This document shows positions 1-7,460 of a DNA stretch of 10,075 nt, piece after piece. Both the position numbers and the translations under genes were made by a program. The stretch lies in contig JALOTS010000049.1 of the NCBI GenBank assembly GCA_025457785.1, forward strand, positions 1 through 10,075, written 5' to 3'. The DNA is from Pontiellaceae bacterium (GTDB lineage: Bacteria > Verrucomicrobiota > Kiritimatiellia > Kiritimatiellales > Tichowtungiaceae). Every line of letters begins with the position of its first letter. Positions within the stretch are counted from its first letter, which is position 1. Under the pieces are notes generated by a model that did no database searches, was not told the DNA's origin, and worked only from the letters and a program-made list of their open reading frames with translations.

Positions 1-2
1 TT

Positions 3-236
3 CGTTTTAAGCAAACTGCCCCTAAAGATATGGTGTCTGACGAATTGAGCGGGCTGGTGATTAATGCGCTGAAATATCTAGGTAAAGATCATGTGACTCC
101 GGATGTGATCACTAAACTGAGCCGCCGGTTTGATCAAAAGCAGAAAACGCGATTGCTGAGGGAGGCACAGTTCAGAACGGATTGGGTTTTTGAAGTGATT
201 CAGAAAATCTGCGGGAATGAGGGACGCGATGGATAA
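3..236 (+). CDS. C-terminal part of a DUF6088/AbiEi-like antitoxin-type protein (5' end outside window)
   Basis: The frame is open from base 3 to a TAA at 234-236, so this is the last 77 codons of a longer gene; an internal ATG at 30 is unlikely to be the true start. The visible protein contains a run like 'GLVINALKYLGKD', then 'VTPDVITKLSRRF', and ends in a basic and hydrophobic helix. From memory this matches the C-terminal tail of DUF6088 proteins, relatives of the AbiEi antitoxin/regulator of type IV AbiE toxin-antitoxin systems. The N-terminal winged-helix part that would confirm this lies outside the window. In that family the gene normally sits directly before, and overlaps, an AbiEii nucleotidyltransferase toxin gene. 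Here the next ORF overlaps in the expected way (ATG at 229) but is only 30 codons long. Family assignment rests on recalled pattern, so confidence is moderate. Confidence 0.6.
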   Translation, partial: RFKQTAPKDMVSDELSGLVINALKYLGKDHVTPDVITKLSRRFDQKQKTRLLREAQFRTDWVFEVIQKICGNEGRDG

Positions 237-321
237 AGTGGTTAAACAGGAACAGCAAAGGATGCTTGAACGTGAGAAAAGCTTGAAGGAGCATGCGCTG
301 AAACGGAATGAAGCTCTGTGA
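229..321 (+). CDS. 30-codon ORF overlapping the DUF6088-like gene; possible stump of an AbiEii-type toxin
   Basis: ATG at 229-231 lies inside the end of the preceding gene (8-bp overlap) and has a good purine-rich ribosome binding site, GAGGGA at 219-224. It ends at TGA 319-321. The peptide starts MDKVVKQEQQ and is then strongly charged and probably helical. Many AbiEii toxins begin with a similar 'MDKVA...' stretch and overlap their antitoxin gene in the same way, so this may be what remains of a toxin whose body was lost at the junction with uvrB. It could equally be an unrelated small ORF or a chance frame. The stop overlaps an alternative GTG start of uvrB at 318 as GTGA, which would allow translational coupling. 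No catalytic motif is present, so even if expressed it would not be an active toxin. Confidence 0.35.
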   Translation: MDKVVKQEQQRMLEREKSLKEHALKRNEAL

Positions 322-344
322 ACCACGGACGATTGGAAAAGCAA

Positions 345-2381
345 ATGAGTTCAAGTTTTCAGCTTGTGTCAAATTATCAGCCGACCGGCGATCAGCCGTC
401 GGCGATTGATGCGCTGTGCGCCGGGCTGAAACGCGGTCAGCGGTTCCAGACCCTGGAAGGGGTGACCGGATCCGGCAAGACCTTTACCATCGCCAATGTG
501 ATTGCCCGGCAGGGGCGGCCCGCGCTGGTGATTTCACACAATAAAACGCTGGCGGCGCAGCTTTACGCCGAGCTGAAAAGTTTTTTTCCGAACAACGCGG
601 TCGAGTTTTTTATCAGTTATTACGACTATTATCAGCCCGAAGCCTACATCCCTCAGACCGATACGTTTATCGAGAAAGACGCTTCGATTAATGAGGAGAT
701 CGAGCGGCTGCGGCTGGCGGCAACCGACAGTCTGCTCAGCCGCGACGATGTGATTATCGTGGCATCGGTTTCCTGTATTTACGGTCTCGGCTCGCCGGAG
801 GATTACCGTGATATGGTCTTTTCCGCGCAGGTCGGCGATGGTGGCGGACGCGACGATGTGCTGAGGAAACTGGTCGCGATTCAATACGAGCGCAATGATT
901 ATGAGCCGAAACCCGGCACCTTCCGTGTGCGCGGCGATACAATTGATATTTTCCCCTCCTACGCCGTGTACGGCATCCGTATCTCTTTTTTCGGCAACGA
1001 AGTTGAACGGATCCGCCGGATTGATGCGCTGACTTCCGCCACGGAAGAGGAACTGGAACGCATCACCGTTTCGCCTGCCAGGCATTTTGTGATGGCGGCT
1101 GAAAAGCTGGAACCGGCGATTGTGCGGATTAAAGCCGAACTCGAAGAGCGGGTGAAGTGGTTTGAAGATCACGACAAGCTGATTGAAGCGCAGCGCATCC
1201 GGATGCGGACGATGTATGATATCGAAATGCTGAAAGAGATCGGCTATTGCGGCGGGGTTGAGAATTATTCCCGCCATCTCGGCGGACGCAAAGCCGGTGC
1301 GCGCCCCGCCTGCCTGATCGATTATTTCCCGAAAAATTTTCTGACGATTATTGATGAATCTCACGTTTCGCTGCCGCAGATTCGCGGCATGTCGAACGGC
1401 GACCGCGCCCGCAAGACGACGCTGGTCGAGCACGGCTTCCGTCTGCCGTCGGCGCTGGATAACCGCCCGCTCGAATTTCAGGAATTTCTCGATATCACCG
1501 GCCCGATCATTTTCACTACCGCGACACCCGGCCCGTTCGAAAAAGAGCAGGGCGGCAAGCCGGTCGAACAGGTAATTCGTCCAACCGGCATTATTGATCC
1601 GCCGGTTGAGGTGCGTCCGCTCAAAGGGCAGATCGACGATGTCATGGAGGAAATCCGCGTCCGCGCTGAACGCGGCGAACGGACTCTCGTGACGACGCTG
1701 ACCAAGCGCACGTCGGAGGATTTAACGGACTATCTCAAAAAGATCGGCCTGCGCGTGCAGTATCTTCACTCCGAAATCGGCGCGATTGAACGGGTTGAAA
1801 TTCTGCGCGGATTGCGCAAGGCGGAGTTCGACTGCCTGATCGGCATCAACCTGCTGCGGGAAGGGCTCGACCTGCCGGAAGTCTCGCTGGTCGCCGTTCT
1901 GGATGCCGACAAGGAGGGATTCCTGCGTTCGGAAACCGCGCTGGTGCAGACGGCGGGCCGCGCCGCCCGCCATATCGCCGGCAAAGTGATTCTGTACGCC
2001 GACATCCTCACCGGCTCGATGCGCCGGATGATGGAGATTACGGAATACCGCCGGAAGAAACAGATTGCCTATAATACGGAACACGGCATCACACCGCAGG
2101 CGATTCAAAACCGGATTCAGGACAGTCTCGGGCAGCTCAAAGAACAGGCGGAAGAGCTGGAAGAAAGCATTGTGCGCGAAACCGGTGAAGACTATGACAT
2201 TCATCAGACGATCCGTGAAATGGAGCAGGAAATGCTCGAAGCGGCGCAAAAGCTGGAATTTGAGCGCGCCGCGCTGCTGCGCGATCAGATTTATGAGCTG
2301 AAATCCACGATAGAGCCGCATGCACCGGCGCAAGCCGGGAAGGTGTCCTATGTCGGAAGAAGGATGAAAAAACGGAAATAG
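345..2381 (+). CDS. uvrB: UvrABC excinuclease subunit UvrB
   Basis: UvrB is the DNA-damage-verifying subunit of nucleotide excision repair. It is loaded by UvrA, uses a cryptic helicase activity to probe the strand, and recruits UvrC for incision in the cytoplasm. The 678-residue product matches the family length (about 670). Visible motifs are Walker A GVTGSGKT (39-46), the beta-hairpin that clamps DNA, rich in Tyr (about 92-112, YYDYYQPEAY), DESH as motif II (337-340), a motif VI-like QTAGRAAR (535-542) and a C-terminal UVR domain (about 620-656) that contacts UvrC. I chose ATG 345 because MSSSFQLVSNYQPTGDQP lines up with the usual UvrB N-terminus and GGAA at 335-338 is suitably spaced. GTG 318, giving nine more residues, is an alternative because it overlaps the preceding stop. 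No damage to the frame is seen. Confidence 0.98.
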   Translation: MSSSFQLVSNYQPTGDQPSAIDALCAGLKRGQRFQTLEGVTGSGKTFTIANVIARQGRPALVISHNKTLAAQLYAELKSFFPNNAVEFFISYYDYYQPEAYIPQTDTFIEKDASINEEIERLRLAATDSLLSRDDVIIVASVSCIYGLGSPEDYRDMVFSAQVGDGGGRDDVLRKLVAIQYERNDYEPKPGTFRVRGDTIDIFPSYAVYGIRISFFGNEVERIRRIDALTSATEEELERITVSPARHFVMAAEKLEPAIVRIKAELEERVKWFEDHDKLIEAQRIRMRTMYDIEMLKEIGYCGGVENYSRHLGGRKAGARPACLIDYFPKNFLTIIDESHVSLPQIRGMSNGDRARKTTLVEHGFRLPSALDNRPLEFQEFLDITGPIIFTTATPGPFEKEQGGKPVEQVIRPTGIIDPPVEVRPLKGQIDDVMEEIRVRAERGERTLVTTLTKRTSEDLTDYLKKIGLRVQYLHSEIGAIERVEILRGLRKAEFDCLIGINLLREGLDLPEVSLVAVLDADKEGFLRSETALVQTAGRAARHIAGKVILYADILTGSMRRMMEITEYRRKKQIAYNTEHGITPQAIQNRIQDSLGQLKEQAEELEESIVRETGEDYDIHQTIREMEQEMLEAAQKLEFERAALLRDQIYELKSTIEPHAPAQAGKVSYVGRRMKKRK

Positions 2382-2406
2382 ACCCCTGCGAGAAGAGAAT
2401 TTTTAT

Positions 2407-2443
2407 CCGCTTATGCGGCACCGACCGGAGCTTGCTTCTCCGG
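2407..2443 (+). other. Two small hairpins between uvrB and the FAD-dehydrogenase gene
   Basis: The 89-bp gap after uvrB contains CCGC-TTAT-GCGG (2407-2418) and, six bases on, CCGGAG/CTCCGG with a 7-nt loop (2425-2443). Neither is followed by a clear run of T, so they are poor intrinsic terminators. They may separate or tune expression of the two genes. The next gene has its own ribosome binding site, AAGGA at 2459-2463, seven bases before its ATG. No convincing promoter was seen in this gap. Confidence 0.35.
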
Positions 2444-2470
2444 ATGATTTGTGGGTAAAAGGAAGCGAAC

Positions 2471-4057
2471 ATGAAGCTTCGCATCAATCAGATCGACCTG
2501 CCGCCGGGATATACGCCGGAACAGCTTGTGACTGCCGCCGCCAAGGCGTTGCGCTGTAAGCCGTCGGCATTGGGCGGTTTGAAAACCGTGCGCCGGTCCA
2601 TCGACGCTCGCGGACGTTCGCCCCGTATGACGGTTGCCGTTGAAGTGGATTTTTCCGGGAAACTTCCCTCCGGGTTGCGCGATGTTGAACCGGCCCGCGA
2701 AACGGTGCTGCCGAAATTGCCGGTGATTCCCAACTGCTCCGGGCCGCGCCCGCTGGTGGTTGGCGCAGGTCCGGCGGGACTGATGGCCGCTTTCGGCCTG
2801 GCCGAAGCCGGATTAAAACCCCTTTTAATCGAGCGCGGCGAAGCCGCCGCACCGCGAGCCAAACGGGTTGAATTGTTTTGGAAAAACGGAACATTGGATT
2901 GCGAAAGCAACGTGTTGTACGGCGAAGGCGGCGCGGGGCTTTTTTCGGACGGAAAACTCACGTCGCGAAGCAAGGATCGTCCGCGTGTGCGCCGGTTTCT
3001 TGAAATACTGGTTTCAGCCGGAGCCTCGCCGGATATCCTGATTGATGCCGAGCCGCATATCGGCAGTGATGTTCTCAAAGAGTTGATTCCGGCGCTGCGC
3101 AACCGGATTATTGAATTGGGCGGCGACGTGCGGTTTGGCGCGCGGCTCGACCGGCTCGAAATCGAAAACGGCGCAGTGCGCGGCGCAGTGATTTCCGGTA
3201 AAGAATTTGACGCGGTCTGTTGCGTTTTGGCGACCGGCCATAGCGCGCGCGACATCTACGAAATGCTGGCAGGGCAGGGCGTTCCGCTCGAACCCAAACC
3301 CTTTGCGGTCGGCGTACGGCTCGAAATTCCGCAGCACCGGATTGATACGTCGCAATGGGGCGGACGTTTTCCGGTTCTTGGACAGGCCGGTTTTCGTCTG
3401 ACTCGGCGCGAAGAGGAAAATGCCCGCGCCTGCTACACGTTCTGCATGTGCCCTGGCGGGCTGGTCATTTCCTGTGCTTCGTCGGACGGTTTGCTGACGA
3501 CCAATGGCATGAGTCTGTCCCGTCGCGACAAACCGTTCGGCAATGCGGCGTTTCTGGTTCCGGTTTTTCCTTCGGATTTTCCAATGGCTGGAAACAACGG
3601 GCTGGCCGGAATTGAGTTTCAGAGAAAACTGGAAGCGGCGGCCTTTTCGGCGGGCGGCTCGGATTATTCGCTGCCCGTCCAGCGGCTGGTCGATTTTCTG
3701 GAGGGCGCCGCGCCGTCGGAACTGCCCGCAGAACGGTCCTGCATACGGTCGCGTCCGGCACAGTTGCGGGGGCTGCTGCCCGAATTTGTTGAGCAGACGT
3801 TGCGGTGCGCGGTGCCGAACATGTTGCGCAGTCTGCGCGGTGTACTGCCGGAAGAGGCGCTGCTTTACGCATCCGAAACGCGCAGTTCCAGTCCGGTCCG
3901 CGTTGTGCGCGACGAGAGCGGACAGTCCGCGATTCGCGGACTTTATCCCTGCGGCGAAGGCGCGGGCTATGCCGGCGGGATTGTCAGTTCCGGAATCGAC
4001 GGACTGCGCATGGCCGAAGCTGTTGCGATGGAATTTTCGTCCGAATCATTCCGATAA
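2471..4057 (+). CDS. COG2509-type FAD-dependent dehydrogenase (NAD(P)/FAD-dependent oxidoreductase)
   Basis: This 528-residue protein has the layout of the widespread but poorly characterised COG2509 FAD dehydrogenases. An N-terminal domain of about 90 residues (MKLRINQIDLPPGY..., including 'VRRSIDARG') precedes a Rossmann FAD site GAGPAGLMAA (98-107) that ends in an acidic/basic turn LLIERG. A conserved GEGGAGLFSDGKLTSR lies at 151-166, 'LATGHSARD' follows in the middle, and the C-terminal flavin-contact segment GLYPCGEGAGYAGGIVSSG lies at about 490-508. Known members are cytoplasmic flavoproteins of unknown substrate. The start is fixed by AAGGA at 2459-2463 and by the fit of the N-terminus. 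The gene follows uvrB in the same direction and its last 12 bases overlap the 3' end of the converging rsmB gene. No truncation is visible. The family call is secure; the reaction is unknown. Confidence 0.92.
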   Translation: MKLRINQIDLPPGYTPEQLVTAAAKALRCKPSALGGLKTVRRSIDARGRSPRMTVAVEVDFSGKLPSGLRDVEPARETVLPKLPVIPNCSGPRPLVVGAGPAGLMAAFGLAEAGLKPLLIERGEAAAPRAKRVELFWKNGTLDCESNVLYGEGGAGLFSDGKLTSRSKDRPRVRRFLEILVSAGASPDILIDAEPHIGSDVLKELIPALRNRIIELGGDVRFGARLDRLEIENGAVRGAVISGKEFDAVCCVLATGHSARDIYEMLAGQGVPLEPKPFAVGVRLEIPQHRIDTSQWGGRFPVLGQAGFRLTRREEENARACYTFCMCPGGLVISCASSDGLLTTNGMSLSRRDKPFGNAAFLVPVFPSDFPMAGNNGLAGIEFQRKLEAAAFSAGGSDYSLPVQRLVDFLEGAAPSELPAERSCIRSRPAQLRGLLPEFVEQTLRCAVPNMLRSLRGVLPEEALLYASETRSSSPVRVVRDESGQSAIRGLYPCGEGAGYAGGIVSSGIDGLRMAEAVAMEFSSESFR

Positions 4058-5338
4058 CAGCGGCGCTTGTTTCGCTTTGCAAAGCAGCGCCGCATAGGCG
4101 CCGTCGGTGCCGGTTTTGGGCGGGAAGAGCCGCTTGGCTTTGACGATGCGAAATTCGCTGTGATCGCGCACCCAGCGGTTGACCATTTCCTCGTTTTCTT
4201 CCACTTCCAGACTGCAGGTGCTGTAAACCATCCGCCCGCCCGGCTTCACATGCCGCGACATGGCGTTCAGAATTTGCCGCTGGATTTTTTTGATCATTTC
4301 AATGCGGTCGCGGGTGAAACGCCAGCGGGCATCCACACGCCGGCGCAGCACGCCGGTGTTCAGGCAGGGCACATCGACCAGAACGGCATCAAACTGTTTT
4401 CCGATGGTTGGAAACCCTTTTGCGGCATCACCTTTGAGGATTTTTACAAAATCCCAGCCGGTGCGTTTCAGGGTGTCTTGCAAGATGTCGAGCCGGTCAT
4501 CATGAACGTCCATCGCGATCAGTTCACCCGTGCCCTCCATCATACCCGCGATCATGGCGGTTTTCCCGCCGGGCGCGGCGCAGGCATCGAGCACGGATTC
4601 GCCGGGGCGCGGGTCAAGCAGTTCGACGGAGACCGAGGTGGCGGGATCCTGTACCGTAAACCAGCCTTCGCTGTAGCCCGGAACTTTGGCCACGGCCACG
4701 CCGCGCGGAAGAATGACAAACGTTTCCATGCTGGGAAACGGGTGGCGTTTGACGTCGATGTGTACCGCTTCCAAAGCCCGGATAAATTCGTCCGGAACAA
4801 TCCGGGCGGGCTCAATGCGTAAAATGGTTTCGGCGGGCTGGTTATTCCACTCGCAGAGTTGCAGTGCGTCGCGTTCTCCATATTGCTTGACCCAGCGGTT
4901 GATCAGCGATTCGGGATGGGAGAGGCGGATTTCATCGGACTGGTGTTTGAGATCCTGCAGAAGAGTTTCCCGCTCCTCCTGTACTTTGCGCAGCACCGCG
5001 TTGATCATTCCGGCGGCGCGGATGGCATCTTTGTGGCGACGGCTTTTGACGGCTTCAACGGTTTCATGAACCGCCGCGAATTCTTCAACGTTGTCCATGA
5101 AGCAAAGCTGGTAAACGCCGACATGCAGCGCGGCCAGAATGTAGGGCTCCGGTCTGCGGTCAACATACTTCCGCTCAATAAATTCGAGCGCCAGTCTGCG
5201 GCGGACAATGCCGTAAACCAGCTCGGTGACAAAGGCGCGGTCTTCCTTTACTTCGGTCATCTGACGATCCGGGAAGCTTTCGCTTTCAATCCAGCGACAG
5301 ATCATTTCGGCGGCGGTTTCTCGGCTGTTTGTTTTCAT
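4046..5338 (-). CDS. rsmB: 16S rRNA (cytosine-967-C5)-methyltransferase RsmB
   Basis: RsmB (Sun/Fmu) methylates C967 of 16S rRNA using S-adenosylmethionine. The 430-residue product equals the E. coli length of about 429. Residues 1 to about 140 form a NusB-like RNA-binding domain. The methyltransferase part follows, with the SAM-binding motif DACAAPGGKT (251-260), motif IV VDVPC (321-325, Cys325) and motif VI STCS (373-376, Cys375 as the expected nucleophile), plus 'ENEEMV' after it. Motif IV reads PCLNTGVLRR where PCSGTG or PCSNTG is usual; both key cysteines are kept. The start at 5338 suits the N-terminus, but the bases just upstream on the coding strand are a run of six C with no purine-rich ribosome binding site. 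It lies 55 bp after the M48 peptidase gene on the same strand and is probably the last gene of the lemA operon. Confidence 0.96.
   Translation of the reverse strand: MKTNSRETAAEMICRWIESESFPDRQMTEVKEDRAFVTELVYGIVRRRLALEFIERKYVDRRPEPYILAALHVGVYQLCFMDNVEEFAAVHETVEAVKSRRHKDAIRAAGMINAVLRKVQEERETLLQDLKHQSDEIRLSHPESLINRWVKQYGERDALQLCEWNNQPAETILRIEPARIVPDEFIRALEAVHIDVKRHPFPSMETFVILPRGVAVAKVPGYSEGWFTVQDPATSVSVELLDPRPGESVLDACAAPGGKTAMIAGMMEGTGELIAMDVHDDRLDILQDTLKRTGWDFVKILKGDAAKGFPTIGKQFDAVLVDVPCLNTGVLRRRVDARWRFTRDRIEMIKKIQRQILNAMSRHVKPGGRMVYSTCSLEVEENEEMVNRWVRDHSEFRIVKAKRLFPPKTGTDGAYAALLCKAKQAPLLSE
4060..4093. terminator. GC-rich inverted repeat just past the FAD-dehydrogenase stop, inside the rsmB 3' end
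   Basis: Perfect 8-bp arms GCGGCGCT (4060-4067) and AGCGCCGC (4086-4093) enclose an 18-nt loop that itself contains the palindrome GCTTTGCAAAGC (4074-4085). It starts two bases after the TAA of the rightward gene and lies within the last codons of leftward rsmB. There is no T-run on either side, so it is not a textbook intrinsic terminator. It could still block or stabilise 3' ends of the two converging transcripts, or reflect GC-rich coding sequence by chance. Confidence 0.35.
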
Positions 5339-5351
5339 AGGGGGGAACAGT

Positions 5352-5386
5352 GAACCGGAAAGTTCTGAGAAATGGAAGTCCGGTTC
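5352..5386 (-). other. Hairpin between the M48 peptidase gene and rsmB
   Basis: Perfect 8-bp arms GAACCGGA (5352-5359) and TCCGGTTC (5379-5386) are separated by 19 nt and fill most of the 55-bp gap between the two leftward genes. On the leftward transcript the stem is followed by a C-rich tract rather than U, so it is not an intrinsic terminator for that direction. It ends 13 bases before the rsmB start codon and could influence readthrough or initiation of rsmB. On the opposite strand a T-rich stretch does follow the stem. Confidence 0.4.
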
Positions 5387-5393
5387 GTTTGTT

Positions 5394-7442
5394 TTACGCA
5401 GGATTTTTTCCGCCCGTTGAATTGGAGCAGCCGGCCTGCCTGACGGGAACTACCCACGGAGGGACGGGGCAGCCAAGCGTATCCGCGATGGCGCGGAAGA
5501 GTTCGGTTTCTTCAACGGTGATTTCGCGGTCGTGCATCAAACAGGCCAGTGCGGCGGCAAGAACCCATTTTTTAACCAGAAAGGAACCTTCGTTCAGTTT
5601 GTCGAGCGCGGCATCCAGATCGTTCCATGTACACCGGGCTTCTTCCAGCAGTTGGAAACCGGAGTTCGGGCCGGGGATCCGGCTGGTGGCGGCATGAAAA
5701 GCCGCCGCCGCAGACGATTCATCCGGATGTCCCTTGCGAACCAGAACGGAAAGCACCACGGAGGTTTTCTCTTCCAGACCCCGGATGGCGTAGTAATTGG
5801 AAGGCCATTGTTTCGGTTTGCCGCCGAAGACGGGGTCGAGGTGATGAATAAGCACGCGCTGCAGGGCGTATTCAAACACATCCACCTTTTCATCAATTTC
5901 GATCAGCGCCTTTACGATCATCCGAAAGGCGAAATATTGATTTTTCGAAAGGAAGCGCAAGGCAGGAATGGCGAGATCGATGATCGGCAGGCGCATGTCG
6001 GGCCGGATGCTTCCAATCATTGAAACGGCTTTTTCCAACGCCTGGATTATTTCGGGCTCGGCCTGCTGCGCAATGAGCGCCATCTGCCGGGCGCGAAGAG
6101 CTTCGCCGGAATCCAGCAGCAGGAAATAGATCATCATCCGTGCGCCGTAGGGGTCCCGCGCAAATTCTTTCACAGTTTCCGGAATGGAATCGATCAGTTG
6201 CCGGGCGGCGGCCGTATGCTGTTCTGTCGGCACGCCGATGGAGGCGATCAGCGCATCGGGGTTGGCTGATCCGAATTGCGGCTGAGCCGTGTTCTGAAGT
6301 ACGGCGGCGGCGGTTATGATCCGTTCAGGAGTGACGAACTTTTTCTGCGGAGGGGCTTCTTTCTTTTTCACCGGGGCCCCTTCGAAACGAATTAACTGCT
6401 GCTGAAGATCTTCGAGCGTTACGGGGTCGAAGCGGCCGTTGAAGGAGGGATCCAGCCAGCGGATACGCTCGGTCAGCGGCGGGTGCGTGTTAAAAAGGGA
6501 ACGGCTCAGTCCGTTGCCGAAAAACATGTGACTGGCCTCTTCGGCCTGCGGCGAATTCAGGATCGATCCGTCTGAAAGGCCGCCGATTTTTTTCAGCGCT
6601 CCGGCCAGTCCGCCGGGATTGCGGGTAAACTGCACGGCGGAGGCATCGGCCAGTTGCTCCCGCGACCGTGAAATCGAGGCTTTGATCAGCCTGCAGAAAA
6701 ACAAACCGGTAAAACCGACGATCATCAAACAGAGGCCTGCGGCAAAAAGGATCAGGGCGGCCTGTCCGGAATCTTTGCCGCGACGGCCTTCGGATCCGCG
6801 TCCGGCGAATCGGAGAATAATCCGTCCGGTCAGGCCGATGATCAGCAGGCCGTGCAGTACGCCCATGAGGTTGATGTTGATGCGCATGTCGTTGTTGAAA
6901 ATATGGCTGAATTCGTGGGCGATAACGCCTTGAAGTTCATCGCGTGTCAGGCCGGTCATAGCGCCGCAGGTGACGGCCACGACGGCGCTGGAGGGGCTGA
7001 ACCCGGCGGCAAAGGCATTGATTCCGGGTTCGCGCTCCAGCACATAGACCGGCGGGACCGGCATGCCCGCCGCAATGGCAACTTCTTCCACAATATTGCG
7101 CAGGCGTTTTTCAAAAAAGTCGGAGGTCTCGGGACGGATTTGCCGTCCGCCCAGCATTTCCGCCACGGCGGAGCCGCCGCCGTGCCTGAGCTGCGCGATT
7201 TTTGCAAATGCCCCGCCCAGAACCACAGCCAGTGTGATTCCGCAGACCAGCATAAATATATCGGGATTCCACCAGTCAAAAGAGATTTCCACCCTGGGTG
7301 CGGCGGATGACAGATACATATAATATCCGGCAACCGGAAGAAAATAGACCAGCAGAATGGTTAGCGAAACGGCCAGACTGAAATAGAAAATCAGCAGACC
7401 GGTTCGTTTGCGGGCGTGATCCTGTCGGGCGAAGAAATCCAT
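5394..7442 (-). CDS. HtpX-like M48 membrane zinc metallopeptidase with TerB-like C-terminal region
   Basis: The 682-residue protein is an integral-membrane M48 peptidase. The zinc and catalytic motif HEFSH is at 176-180 and the third-ligand helix REQLAD at 261-266 (Glu262, Asp266). Four likely membrane segments fall near 14-36, 62-84, 191-212 and 228-251, and the family signature THPPLTERI is at about 319-327. Unlike classical HtpX (about 290 residues), it carries about 350 extra residues. Their end ('LACLMHDREITVEETELFRAIADTLGCP') resembles the TerB-like acidic helical fold found in other long M48 proteins next to lemA. It probably degrades or processes membrane proteins at the cytoplasmic face. 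I chose ATG 7442 over TTG 7451: GGAGAG at 7454-7459 is 11 nt from the ATG but only 2 nt from the TTG. It lies 18 bp after lemA, so the two are surely co-transcribed. Confidence 0.92.
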   Translation of the reverse strand: MDFFARQDHARKRTGLLIFYFSLAVSLTILLVYFLPVAGYYMYLSSAAPRVEISFDWWNPDIFMLVCGITLAVVLGGAFAKIAQLRHGGGSAVAEMLGGRQIRPETSDFFEKRLRNIVEEVAIAAGMPVPPVYVLEREPGINAFAAGFSPSSAVVAVTCGAMTGLTRDELQGVIAHEFSHIFNNDMRININLMGVLHGLLIIGLTGRIILRFAGRGSEGRRGKDSGQAALILFAAGLCLMIVGFTGLFFCRLIKASISRSREQLADASAVQFTRNPGGLAGALKKIGGLSDGSILNSPQAEEASHMFFGNGLSRSLFNTHPPLTERIRWLDPSFNGRFDPVTLEDLQQQLIRFEGAPVKKKEAPPQKKFVTPERIITAAAVLQNTAQPQFGSANPDALIASIGVPTEQHTAAARQLIDSIPETVKEFARDPYGARMMIYFLLLDSGEALRARQMALIAQQAEPEIIQALEKAVSMIGSIRPDMRLPIIDLAIPALRFLSKNQYFAFRMIVKALIEIDEKVDVFEYALQRVLIHHLDPVFGGKPKQWPSNYYAIRGLEEKTSVVLSVLVRKGHPDESSAAAAFHAATSRIPGPNSGFQLLEEARCTWNDLDAALDKLNEGSFLVKKWVLAAALACLMHDREITVEETELFRAIADTLGCPVPPWVVPVRQAGCSNSTGGKNPA

Positions 7443-7453
7443 AAAGTCCAACG

Positions 7454-7459
7454 CTCTCC
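7454..7459 (-). promoter_or_regulatory. Ribosome binding site of the M48 peptidase gene
   Basis: GGAGAG on the coding strand sits in the 18-bp gap after lemA. It is 11 nt from ATG 7442 and only 2 nt from the in-frame TTG at 7451, which favours the ATG as the start. Confidence 0.6.
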
Positions 7460-7460
7460 G

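Noticed and set aside
534..1433. 299-codon open frame on the minus strand inside uvrB
   Set aside because: It lies wholly antisense to a clear uvrB. The product is rich in His, Arg, Phe and Asn as expected for the complement of GC-biased codons, and no domain is recognisable.
1722..2333. 203-codon open frame on the minus strand inside uvrB
   Set aside because: Same reasoning: the composition is that of a codon-bias shadow and the sense strand is well supported as UvrB.
4067..4822. 251-codon open frame on the plus strand opposite rsmB
   Set aside because: RsmB motifs on the other strand are unambiguous; this frame has shadow-like composition and no ribosome binding site.
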